This document shows, one piece after another, positions 1 to 10,428 of a DNA stretch of 64,000 nt (the stretch's first letter is position 1; every line of letters starts with the position of its first letter). Made by a program: the position numbers and the translations under genes. The stretch is from Phoebastria nigripes (lineage: Eukaryota; Chordata; Aves; Procellariiformes; Diomedeidae). Location of the stretch: the NCBI GenBank assembly GCA_035582835.1, contig JAYKAV010003044.1, forward strand, positions 3,034,285-3,098,284, given 5' to 3'. The notes beneath the pieces are model-generated. The model was given only the letters and a program-made list of their open reading frames with translations, made no database searches and was not told the origin of the DNA.

Positions 1-3000
1 AAATGAGAACTACTGAAAAAAAGATACTTTGGGCAAAGTGAGATCATCCTGGAGCTGGTGCCAGTCCCACTGGGAACATCTGACTCAACAGCATTTTTCT
101 AAGATTTAAACTTACCCTTTTTTTTTTCTTTTTTCTTAAATGCCACAGGCAAACTAGAGCACCGTGCCATTAAAAAAAAAAAGTCTTCAAATTATTCTGT
201 TGATGCTGGGAGCCAGAGATGCCACCATTTTGCTGAACTGAGGTGACACATGTTGGATTGGATTTCTATATTTGTTCTTTGTTGGGGGAATATGGAGCTT
301 GAGTGGAATTTTTTTGAGGGCTTCAAAAATACAAATGCAGTGTTTGCAGGCCTGCTTATTTGTACTTGCCTGACACTATGCATGTACAAATTGCCTGGCT
401 CCCTCCTGAACCCAGTGTGGCTTTTTTTTTTTTCTACACATGGGGAGCCTGCAAAAAAGGCAACTGCAGTTATGCAATTATCTTGAAGAGTGAGGTCTTA
501 CTCTGTAGCCTTAGGTAGTGCTGGGTGTCATTAATGCTTTAAGCCCTGTTCCTTTCTCCTGGTATATTGGGTCTCTGCTGGCAGACTCCAGCCAACAACT
601 CCACTGTTGGTTATTTGTTGCTGGGGCATCTTGTTACTTTTCTCTGTTTCTGTAGACAATGGGTCTGATTTTCCAGGAAAGCAGCTGGGAACAAGGAAAA
701 GCTAATTTAGCAACCACAGGGCCTGCTTTGCAGACCACTGAAATTAAATATTTTCATTGTCTTCAACTTGACTGAAATGAAGTCCAGATTGTCCCCATTT
801 CCTTTCTGCCTCCCAGTCTGGGGAGAGTCTTACCAGTGGAGAGGGACTTGCTAGTCATTAACAGAACAAATTTCTGAGGGGAAGAAGAAACACTGGGGAC
901 CTGAGAGAAGTAGGATAAAGATCCAAATAGACATTCCTAAGCAAAAAAACTCCACAGTTTCCTAGAGGTCAAGTTTTGAAACGTGTATGTGGCCCTCTGC
1001 AGATCAGCTGCTCTGAAGACAATTGCTGCAGGGAAATTTTTCAAGTGTGGCTCTCCCGTTTTAAAAAAAGTGCTGCAGTTGCTAAGAAGAGGTAGGAGAA
1101 CCAGAAAATGGCTGAGGAAAGAAAATAGATTGAGTCATGATGAGTAGGAGCTGGGATCGACTCATTAAACTCATTGATGAGGTGTGCATCGCATGAAAAT
1201 GTTTGAAAATGCTTGACACTGCCAAAAGTATATGTGTGCAATAGTGACTGGTTCTCCATGACTGGCACTAACACGACTCCAGAAAAAGTGTGGGAGTGCT
1301 GAGTTTTCATAGCTAGAGTACTGATGTTCTAACCCGCAGCGTTTTGTGTATGTGGTTCAGCAACAAGGGAGGTCTTGCCTGGAAGGCATCACTTCTTCCC
1401 TTCACAGTCAGAGCTTTTTGCCCAGACAGCAGAGGCTCTCATGAAAATTTCCCTCTGAAGAGACCCATCTACAGCAAACACATGATGGAGAAAAAGGTAC
1501 TTCATTGAAAACTGCTTGATGTCATTCAGTGATTTGAAGTGCTCAACCTGTTGCCTTTTGCAATAACATTTCACGTCTTTGCAGACTCATCTCCACTGTT
1601 TCGATTGTTGCTTTAAAGTACAGTTGAGTTCCAAGACAGAAGTTAGCAGCATTTCTGCAGCAGGGGTAGGGAGGTTGATGCCATTCTGTGTGAGTATCTG
1701 ATTTTCACTTGAGGTTTGCTGTTGCTGGGAAACCTTGAAAGGACAGGAACATAGTTTGTTTAGTGTGATAATTCTTCCATCACTACAGGATCCCACTGAG
1801 ATGCATCAGACTTTCGGTAGCAGTAACTGAACAGTCATCAATAGACTCAAGTTAGATGGAAAAAGAAACTGAAATTGGAGGAGACACCCTTCATTCCTAT
1901 GAATCCCATAAGTGGTGTGCATCTGCTAACAACGTTGGTTAATGCTTTCCATTACATTCTTCTCATTTCTTTTTAGCAGTCCCTGTGGAGCACCAACATG
2001 AATGTTGTCCTCTATTCTTCTCTTTTCCCCTCCCACGCGAAGTACACAGTGCCTCATTCCTACAGACCTGTAGGGCAATATCCCTCCATAACACATATTC
2101 CTCAATTAAGAGGGTTTTTGGAAATGTCACTGAAAATACCCTCTGTCATTTCCCCCCAGGCTTATTTGTATTTGAATCCAGTGGCAATGAAAGCCCTGGG
2201 GAGCTTTGCCCAGGAGGCTGGGAGCAGATTGCTGGACTGCAAGTCTTTTGCCTCCCTCTAGTGTTTGATGTCTTTATTTTCTTGTAAACTATCGGGACTG
2301 AGTTCTGCCATGACCTGACTGTGCCCAAGGTCCGCTGCACAGAAAGGAAGAATAAAAGGAAAAAAAACTTGCAGATCTTTTAGACCAGATCCATGAGTAG
2401 TGTAAACTGACTTGGATTGCATCCCGCTGATGTATACCAGCTTGGGAGCCAGCCTAGAGCATCTTAATTTTAAGCACATCTGAACTGTGGGGTTGCAGTT
2501 GTATCTTTCTGCTTCTCTTTCTCTTTCAGGATCATTTCCATGTTTAGTTCTTATTCTGCATTGATGCTAATCTTGTCTGTGTGAATCGGTAGAATGAGAT
2601 GGAATCTTTGCCCTAGCGGTGAAGAGCAGCTGCATAACTTGCCTTTTTGAATGTGCTGAAAGTCTTCACATAGTGCTCGGTGTTTACACGGGGAAACTTA
2701 GGATCTCTGAAGAGGAGGAATAGGTTGGCTAACAGTTCCTGTGTGGTTCATTCAGACACCAGCTTCTGATACATCCCTTCAATGATAAAAGTTCAAAATC
2801 CATTTCTCCTTTCATTTTTAAACGATGGTGATTTTTGAGAAAATACTTAAGTGAAGGAATTTAAGGATTAGTCCCACTGATGGGACTCGATACTTTGGCA
2901 ACCCAGGTTTTGTGTCTCTAGGTCACTACTGTGATTCCAATCTGGAGGGAATCTTCCCTGGNGAATGGGTCTCGTCAGTTCAGTTTCTAATACATCTGTG

Positions 3001-6000
3001 CTACTGGCTACCTTGTAGGTACCATCAGTCCTACAAGTGGCATGGACAGCTGGCAGTAAATGATGGGAAGCTTGCAGTGATGCTAACCACATTGATCCTG
3101 CTGTTTTGCTGAAACAAATGAAAACAGAAGTCTTCATTTCCCAGGGTTGACTATCCAAATGAGAGTACTCATAGTCAAACCTGCTTTCATTGACGAGTGG
3201 CAAAACTGCCAGCGACTGACTCTTGAGAAGAAATAATCCTCCAAGTAAAAGATGATTTTGTTCTTTTACAAATACGTTCTTGCAGGTGGATTAAAAATAC
3301 TCACAAAATCTCAGAGTGGGTCCCAAGTCACAGCTTTTGGTGAGTGCTCAGAGCTCTGGTTTTCTTTTTGTCATATCTCTTTAAACAAATACTTACTTGC
3401 TAAGCACCCAGAGCATGATGAGCTTTTTGAAATCACTGAGACAAGCAACAACCATCACTATAATTCAAAGGATGGCTTTTTGAAAGGGCTTGCTTATTCT
3501 CTGTGTGGTAATGAAGTGCACTGCTATATAAACGAAGAAAAGGGTGAGCAGCGTTTATGCCTCAGGACACTATCTGCTCCCTGCAGGGGTCAGCAAGACT
3601 ATTTGCTCTATCACGGGGAGCACAGCACTAATAGCAAGAGATTTTATGCCTTATATTTATTTTCGACTGAAGTGTTAAGGCCTGAACTCCGCAAGAAGCA
3701 AGATATTAGCCCTGATGGAGCAGTGGTTTGCTAAGGTGGTGTATTCTGCATTCCTATGTCGGCTCTTTAATTGGATTAGCTTGTGGTTTGACTGTAACAT
3801 GAAAATGGGTTATCTGCTCTCTTCTGTGCTTTATGGGGACACAAAGCTTTTTGTGAGTCATAGGTCCAGCCTTATCATGTCTGTTCCAAGGTAGTCATCT
3901 GACAATTATACAACTCATTATATTTTCAGCTGTGAAAAGTAAAAGGAAAGAGCAAGAACAGAGCTCTTTGCAGATTTAGTCTTTGTGTGGATACCACCTG
4001 GGTCTCTGAGGAATTCAGGATGTCATTAAGTACGCACTGACAAGACCAAAGGGTTGGATGTTAATATTTTGCCTGAATTTCATACTGCAAAAACTACATC
4101 AAGCTCAGTATCTCAGAAAATATAGCTTGTACTAGAGTTACCTTATAGTCCTGCCAAAGGAAGCCCTCCCCATTCTCGCTCAGAGATTCTTGTGTGTGGT
4201 AGAATTGATGGATTCATGGCATACTTTCCATACCAAGAGTACTCAGGTGCTTGCAGAACTGTAGCATGTGTCTGTGCACACATATAGGACAGAAAGTTGA
4301 ATCCATAGTTTTACAGAAATTTTCAGAGTTTTACAGAAATCTTCAGTACTTTATGCCTTACTCTATCAGAATTCCAAAATTGAAACTGAGAAATGACTAA
4401 CCATCAGTGGCTACCGCTCTTGGAAAGTACTCTTCGAAGTGTACTAAGTTGGTCATTCCTGACTTAAACCAGCACCAAATCACTAGTTACATGATGAAGA
4501 TGAAGGCCATACCTTTACTTTGCTGTTTATCTTGTTTGATGATCATACAGGCATGCAGGTTTAGCAGCGATGAGTGGTATGAATGTCAGCAGATGAGCAA
4601 ATCACTGGAGCTGGCGAACCCTACTGAATGTGATTTTGTAATTGCTTCACTGTATCAGAAATGACAGGAGATAGTTGACNATGTTTTGGTTTCTCAATAC
4701 TGTTAAGTCTTGTTGAATTGTGGATTAACCATGCCTTTGGCAGTGAGGTACCCAGATCTGGCTCTGCATGGGAGAATTTGGCTCTGGAAGCGGTATCACA
4801 GTGTTCATGTGGTAATGTGCTGGTGGGAACTAGTAATGATTAAACTTCCAGAAAATTGAAAATAATAAATAGCAATAATGTTAACAGACCTTTTGGCAAT
4901 TGGCTCCTCTGTTTCATGCTGGTAGAAACATCATGCCAGTGCCACAGGTAATTCAGTCACTGAGCTGTGATCTACCCCTTCACAGAAAGCAGCTGAATAT
5001 TCCGAGAAGTGAATGTCCTCTTTCTTTGAAAGGGAAAAAGAGAGAATGTCATTAGCTTGCGATTTCCCTGAAGAAGTATTTTTAGTGAACAAAAGATTCC
5101 TTGAGATCTAAGCCCACTGTTCTGAAATCTTCATTTTCTGGCTGTCATTTTTGGGGATTTCTAGAAAGAAAGGTGAACTCTTCCCAAATACATCACCTGC
5201 AAAAACATGGCGCTCTAAAGATTTTTCTCTGGACTGTGTGCTCCAAAACATACTTATCTCACCTGGCAGCATTGAACAGTGACTCTTGCTGTTCTGTGAA
5301 ATTCAAGTGATGATAGGTCTAAAGCTTGCTCCGTGCCAAGCACCTCAATGGGCTCTGTGCCCAACAGGCTTCCTCTGAAGCAGCTATTAAAAGCAATTTC
5401 TTCTGAGCCACAAATGTGTCTCTGCTCTCCTATTAGCATAAGCTGCGGAGAAGCCAACTGCACTGTGGAAAATTTCATGATCTGCAGAGAATCCGTGAGC
5501 TCATTGCTTAAACAGAACCCATCAATTCTCATGAAACACAAAGAGCACCGGTCTGCTGGGGGCGGGGAGTCCGAATTCTTGAGATACCTAAAATACAGTA
5601 GTCTGCCTGCCATTATCATGCTGTAACGTTAGTCAGTTCTCTGCCCTGCCCATCTCCCATATAAATACATCGGAGAGACTGTATCTTGTAAAGACTGCTG
5701 AGCTAGAATATAAAGCTTTACTAACCGAGTATATGTATAGTAACGTACCGCCCTTTTCCTGCTGTCAGGTGAATACGGATACTGACCACCTTTGTACAAT
5801 GCCTAGGGGTCTGTACCTGGAAAGTGTTCACTAATTCCTAGAAGGAGAAAATAAGGAGAGCGCTGCACGGGGACTAACAGTGTTTATACAACCCTTTGGG
5901 AGTGTTTACTGGGACGGCGAGTGTTTTTCTTAGGCCAAGGACTGTGATGCTTATACAAAGAGAGCATCTCCTGTGTGTCGCACTTAGATAAATCTCTGCC

Positions 6001-6099
6001 ACCATCAGGTAGTATTTGTGCACCTAAGCAGTTTGAATGTGAAAGGTGATTTTTATGGCAAGGAGCGAGTGCTTAGCACCTTCGCTCTTGCTAGTTGTT
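1..6099. other. Upstream non-coding region, no gene identified
   Basis: This stretch is AT-rich DNA of ordinary composition, with poly-T (about 115-139) and other short homopolymers. A 20-base tandem duplication lies at 4307-4346. The longest ATG frame is 160 codons at 3252-3734, but it matches no family I know and has no exon signature. In mammals the gene next to the DVL1 5' end is MXRA8; I see no trace of its 3' end here, so intergenic space is longer or synteny differs. Confidence 0.6.
4307..4346 (+). repeat. 20-base tandem duplication
   Basis: AGTTTTACAGAAATTTTCAG is followed directly by a second copy with one T-to-C difference. Confidence 0.92.
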
Positions 6100-6602
6100 C
6101 CCTTGGAAAGGAGGGGACCGGCGCCATGAGGTTCCTAGAATCAGCCCTGCGCTCTCCCGGAGAGGCGCGAGGCAGCGCGGCCCTTCCTCCCCGCCAGCTT
6201 CCTAGCCGCAGCTTCCCAGGCCTGGTATCCCGGCTCACCGCCGGCCGGGATGCTGCAGAGGCGCCGGCCGCGGGCGGGGAAGGAGCGCCGGGGCGGCCGG
6301 CCCGGCTTGCGCCGGCGCCCCCGCATGCCCGGGCCCGCGCCGGGCCCGTCCCGCTCCCCGCGGCGGCCGGCGGCGGGAGGATGCAGGCGGGGCGGGCGGC
6401 GGCGGGCTGCCGTTCCCGGGTCGGGCAGCTAGAGAGCAGTGCAGGGAGCGAAATCCCGGCCGAGGAGCCCCTGCGCGGCGGCGGCCGGGCGCTGGGAGCT
6501 CCCTTCCTGTCGGGGGCGGCTCTGGGCCGGAGGCCGTGAGAGGAGCCGAGCGGCGGCGGAGGCCCGGGCCGGCTCCCCTCTGCTCCCCGCTCCCCCTCTC
6601 CC

Positions 6603-6772
6603 ATGGCGGAGACTAAAATCATCTACCACATAGACGAGGAGGAGACCCCCTACCTGGTGAAGCTGCCCGTCCCGCCGGAAAAAGTCACTCTGGCCGATTT
6701 CAAAAATGTCCTCAGCAACCGGCCCGTGCACAGCTACAAGTTCTTCTTCAAGTCCATGGACCAGGATTTCGG
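6603..6772 (+). CDS. DVL1: Dishevelled-1 coding exon 1 (start of DIX domain)
   Basis: This exon encodes residues 1-56 plus two bases of codon 57 of Dishevelled, the cytoplasmic scaffold that relays Frizzled receptor signals to the beta-catenin and planar-polarity Wnt branches. The translation begins [20 protein letters not shown] and ends in KSMDQDFG across the splice. This is the DIX domain start, which drives head-to-tail polymerisation and binds the Axin DAX domain. Y17 and F33 match the DVL2 interface residues Y27 and F43. The MAETK start and the [11 protein letters not shown] segment fit DVL1 rather than DVL2 or DVL3, which start differently and are shorter there. The start at 6603 is the first ATG after an in-frame TGA at 6537-6539; its context has G at +4 but C at -3. 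The donor is GTGAGC at 6773. Compared with human DVL1 from memory, I10, P24, K27 and S44 differ. Confidence 0.97.
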
Positions 6773-7014
6773 GTGAGCGGCTCCGGGCCGGCGGGGGCCG
6801 CCCGTGCCGGAGCGGGGGGCGGCGGGCGGCGGTCCCTGCCCCTCCTCTCCTCCCCGCGCCCCTTCCCGCTGACAGCCGAGGGGAGGTCTCACAGCCTCCC
6901 TCGGCCCCGAGCGGCAGACACCTGCTTCGCTGGCGGCGGCGGGCGCCGCCTGCCCGGGGGCTCCGCTGCAGCCCCCGCCTGCCTGCGGGCCGTGCCGGGG
7001 CGCTCGGCTGCGCG

Positions 7015-7404
7015 NNNNNNNNNNNNNNNNNNNNNNNNNNNNNNNNNNNNNNNNNNNNNNNNNNNNNNNNNNNNNNNNNNNNNNNNNNNNNNNNNNNNNN
7101 NNNNNNNNNNNNNNNNNNNNNNNNNNNNNNNNNNNNNNNNNNNNNNNNNNNNNNNNNNNNNNNNNNNNNNNNNNNNNNNNNNNNNNNNNNNNNNNNNNNN
7201 NNNNNNNNNNNNNNNNNNNNNNNNNNNNNNNNNNNNNNNNNNNNNNNNNNNNNNNNNNNNNNNNNNNNNNNNNNNNNNNNNNNNNNNNNNNNNNNNNNNN
7301 NNNNNNNNNNNNNNNNNNNNNNNNNNNNNNNNNNNNNNNNNNNNNNNNNNNNNNNNNNNNNNNNNNNNNNNNNNNNNNNNNNNNNNNNNNNNNNNNNNNN
7401 NNNN
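7015..7404. other. Assembly gap of 390 N
   Basis: 390 consecutive undetermined bases lie 242 bases after the exon 1 donor, flanked on both sides by extremely GC-rich sequence. The gap is probably a sequencing drop-out in the CpG island. Its true length may differ, and an alternative first exon or GC-rich tandem repeat could be hidden in it. Confidence 0.99.
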
Positions 7405-7606
7405 GTCGGCCGGCGGGAGCCCTGCGGCCCGCCAGCCCGGCGCCCGCCCCGGGGGCTGACAGCCCCGGCCGGATCCCCCCCGAGGCGAGGAGGCCTCTCG
7501 GCTTGTCCTTCAGTAACTCCCCCCGGCGCGCTGCCCGCCTGGCGCGCTGGGCGATGACCGGGGCGGGCCGGGCTCCCCCGGCCGCTCCCCGCCCGCCCTG
7601 TCGCTC

Positions 7607-7629
7607 CCGGCCGGGCCGGGCCGGGCCGG
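7607..7629 (+). repeat. Short (CCGGG)n tandem repeat in the CpG island
   Basis: About four CCGGG units occur in tandem just inside intron 1, downstream of the gap. The tract is highly CpG-dense and self-complementary, and could be polymorphic in length. Confidence 0.7.
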
Positions 7630-10350
7630 AGCCTGACGGCGGGCAGGGGGTGACCGGCAGCCGCCGGCCGTAGCTGTCACCGTGTCGGGGCGAGGCCGCG
7701 AGGGTTGTGGCAGGAGCGCTTCGCCAGGGCGGGGATTTCTGAAGAGCCAAGGAGAGTCGGGCTGCAGATATGCTGAAAGGTGAAGCCTTGTGCAAGCGCC
7801 GAAATGCCGGTCTGAAAATCGGGTTGCTCTTCTGGGTCCGCATTCGCACGCCGTCGGTCAGGCGGCGGGTGTCAAACGGTCGGTGGTCGAAACGGCCGCT
7901 TCTCCAAAGGGCGTGCTCCCTGCTCACCACTGCTAATGCATTCTGCTTACGAGGAGCGCAGGAGAAGACAAGGGCCAGGCTTTCAAACGACCTTTGTGAT
8001 CGTGTAGGCCAGATTTCTGACTGCAGCTAGGGGATACTTGACATCGTTGTAGTCTCTGCGCACAAATGTGGGTTGCATGCCACCGGGCTTATTTACAGCC
8101 ATAATAAAACAAACCAATAAAAATCCATTTACAGTTTGCCAGACAGTAACTTGCAAAATGTATTAATCCTTTTGTAGCAAATCACTTCTCTTTGTACTCA
8201 CATCTGTCACTGGCAAGACAATTTTACATATTTAAATGCCTTGCCAGTAAAAAAGAGGGCAGGTCTGTGGGAAACTAATATGGACCTAACTCTAAAATAA
8301 CGCCGTGGTTGAGGTGTGAATTTTATGTTTGGTGAGATACATCATCCCAAGCATTGTTTTACATATTGTGTAGCCTCTTTCTTATCCGTGAGACCTGAAG
8401 CCTTTAATGTTAATTGTGTTTTTATCCATGGTGGAATGTGGATATTGTTTGTTGACACATATTTCTTATGTGGCTACTTGTTAGTATTGGCGTGTTACTG
8501 TAGAAGTGTTCATGGATTGACTTCTTGTTTTTCTGGATTGTGAAAACATTTTTTGGGGAAACAACTATACAAACTGTTTGTTTTCAAAACAAGGTCTTTG
8601 AAATTGTCTATTCATAAATTTTTCTCCTTCACCCTCAAGTGACAGGGACACGTACCCTGCAGTTGTCGTATAAATTCAAGCTCTAAATTTTTGTGGTGCA
8701 ACCTCAATAAAGGATGTTGGGTTTGTTGAGCCAGCGTATGCATTCATTCCCGCTGCTACGGAAATTTAGTACTAGAAAATGTAAACTGTGCTGAGGCGTG
8801 TTGAACATACTAGGAAGATCGCTAACACGTTTGGGCTGTTCTTGATATTTGACGAGGTGGCAGAGTTAGTAACGTAAACCCTACAGTGGATTCTCTTATT
8901 AGTCTTGAAACCGGGGTGAAAATTGTTTGTTATTCTTGCATTGTCTTGGAAATGGAGATGATGGAAGATGAAGGGTGGCAAGTGGGTGATGAGGATTAGG
9001 ACCTGTAAATTCTGGCTCTCTTATTTAAACAATAGTCTCAAATATAACTACTGAATGCATTAGGGTGGCAATCCATTGTCTTGAGACAGCTAGAAGTAAC
9101 TCTATAGATAATGACTCTTGCAAGCCAGTAAGCTGTCAGTCAGATTTTTGTTTGCTTTTGCTTTGTCAACCAAATTTTTGTTCTTCTCTGAATCTAAATA
9201 CTTGTGAAAAATAGGGAATTAGAAGAAAACTTACATGAATCTTGGCTGTCTTAGCAAGTGTTAATAGTAAATATGGGCTTTTTTTCATCATCTTCTCTTC
9301 AAACTGACTTTTTAAAATTGTTGTTGCAAATAGGTAATTATAGATGCAGTTGCCACTAACCATAACAAAATTGTGTATCTAATTTCTACCTTATGTGCCT
9401 GAAAACGTCCTCCAAAGAAATTCTTTTCTGTGTGTTCTGTAAGTGGTACTTAGGCTTAAACTACAGTAACATTTTGGTTTTAAATGTAGTGTTCTACAGT
9501 TCTACTCTTCTGTTCTTCACATTGCTGCTCAATGGCTGTGCGGAGCTATGATTTGGCATGGTGACTGCTGCTTGGCAGGGTGGTTTGTAAATCCCAATGT
9601 GGAGTGAAAAGTACTTCTTGTGTTAGGAAAGCAAATGTTTTCCTGGAGAAGTGGAGCCTCCTTGAGAAGCCAGTGATCGGGAACTGACTTCGTAATACTG
9701 CACATGTTGTTGTAATTAAGGCACAGCCTTTCCTGGATCCTGAAATCATGTAATAAATAATTGTGTTCAGAAACAGTGGATGTGTTGAATTGTTTCCAAC
9801 CGTGAAAGATAGAGTTGCTAAGGACTGGAATGGAGTTGGGTTGGGGACGTGGAGCCATATCAAGCTGTGTTATGAAATTAAGCAGCTATGTGTTTTGTGT
9901 ACCTGTGCTGAGTTACCAGCCTGCTTTCAGCTTTGCTTCTCAGAAGGTGCAGGAGAAGAAAGGAAGGTGTAGGAGTGGTGTATTTCCTTCTGAACTTCGG
10001 TTACAGTTTAATTTACTACTCTGCCTTTCAGTCTTAATGTTACACTATCAGTAAAGCTGTGGAAAATAGATACAAAGTGGAGCCTTCATTTTGATTTTCC
10101 TGGCAGTGTTACTTTGACATAAAAATACTTTTCCCTGTGCCATTTCATCTCAAGGGTGACTTCTGCACTAATTCTTGATGGGATAGACCTGTCTTTATTC
10201 TGAAAGCCCAGGCTTTCCTCCTGACTCCATCTGTAGATATGATGTTGTTTTTAAGATGCAGGATGTTTAACTGTGTTCTGACTTTAAGACTCAGTCCTTA
10301 GAAGCGCTTTATAGCTTCTATTTTTATTCTAGTCAGTGGGAAATTAAGCA

Positions 10351-10428
10351 GGGACATTACAAGATTAGACTCGTTAATGTGATAGTATCGGGACATTACA
10401 GGATCAGACTCGTTAATGCAATAGTATC
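10351..10428 (+). repeat. 39-base tandem duplication, two copies
   Basis: Copy 1 at 10351-10389 and copy 2 at 10390-10428 both start GGGACATTAC and end ATAGTATC. They match at 35 of 39 positions and all four differences are transitions. Confidence 0.93.

Larger units (their letters stand above)
6100..7770 (+). promoter_or_regulatory. DVL1: CpG-island promoter, 5' leader and intron 1 start of DVL1
   Basis: Base composition switches sharply from about 40% GC to a very GC- and CpG-rich block near 6100, and falls back near 7770. No TATA box is visible upstream of the start codon; Sp1-type GC boxes are present, for example the plus-strand GC box at 6386-6396. This is the usual layout of a broadly expressed gene with dispersed start sites. 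The transcription start cannot be fixed from sequence. Upstream ATGs occur at 6126, 6250, 6325 and 6379, so upstream reading frames depend on where transcription begins. Downstream of exon 1, at 6806-6830, the plus strand is a run of G clusters that could form a G-quadruplex or favour R-loops. A further GC box lies at 7560-7567. Confidence 0.85.

Noticed and set aside
1..6099. 3' end of MXRA8 as expected upstream neighbour from mammalian synteny
   Set aside because: No exon or protein similarity to it could be read on either strand.
6603..6772. Assignment to DVL2 or DVL3
   Set aside because: The MAETK start, the longer [11 protein letters not shown] segment and LVLAE at the start of exon 3 match DVL1; DVL2 and DVL3 differ at each of these places.
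6706..7557. Plus-strand frames of 228-283 codons across the gap
   Set aside because: They overlap exon 1 in the wrong frame and remain open only because N bases cannot form stops and the region is very GC-rich.
6734..7930. 398-codon minus-strand frame through the CpG island
   Set aside because: About a third of it is the N gap read as X, and the rest is Arg/Pro/Ala/Gly-rich, typical of GC-driven open frames opposite a CpG-island promoter.
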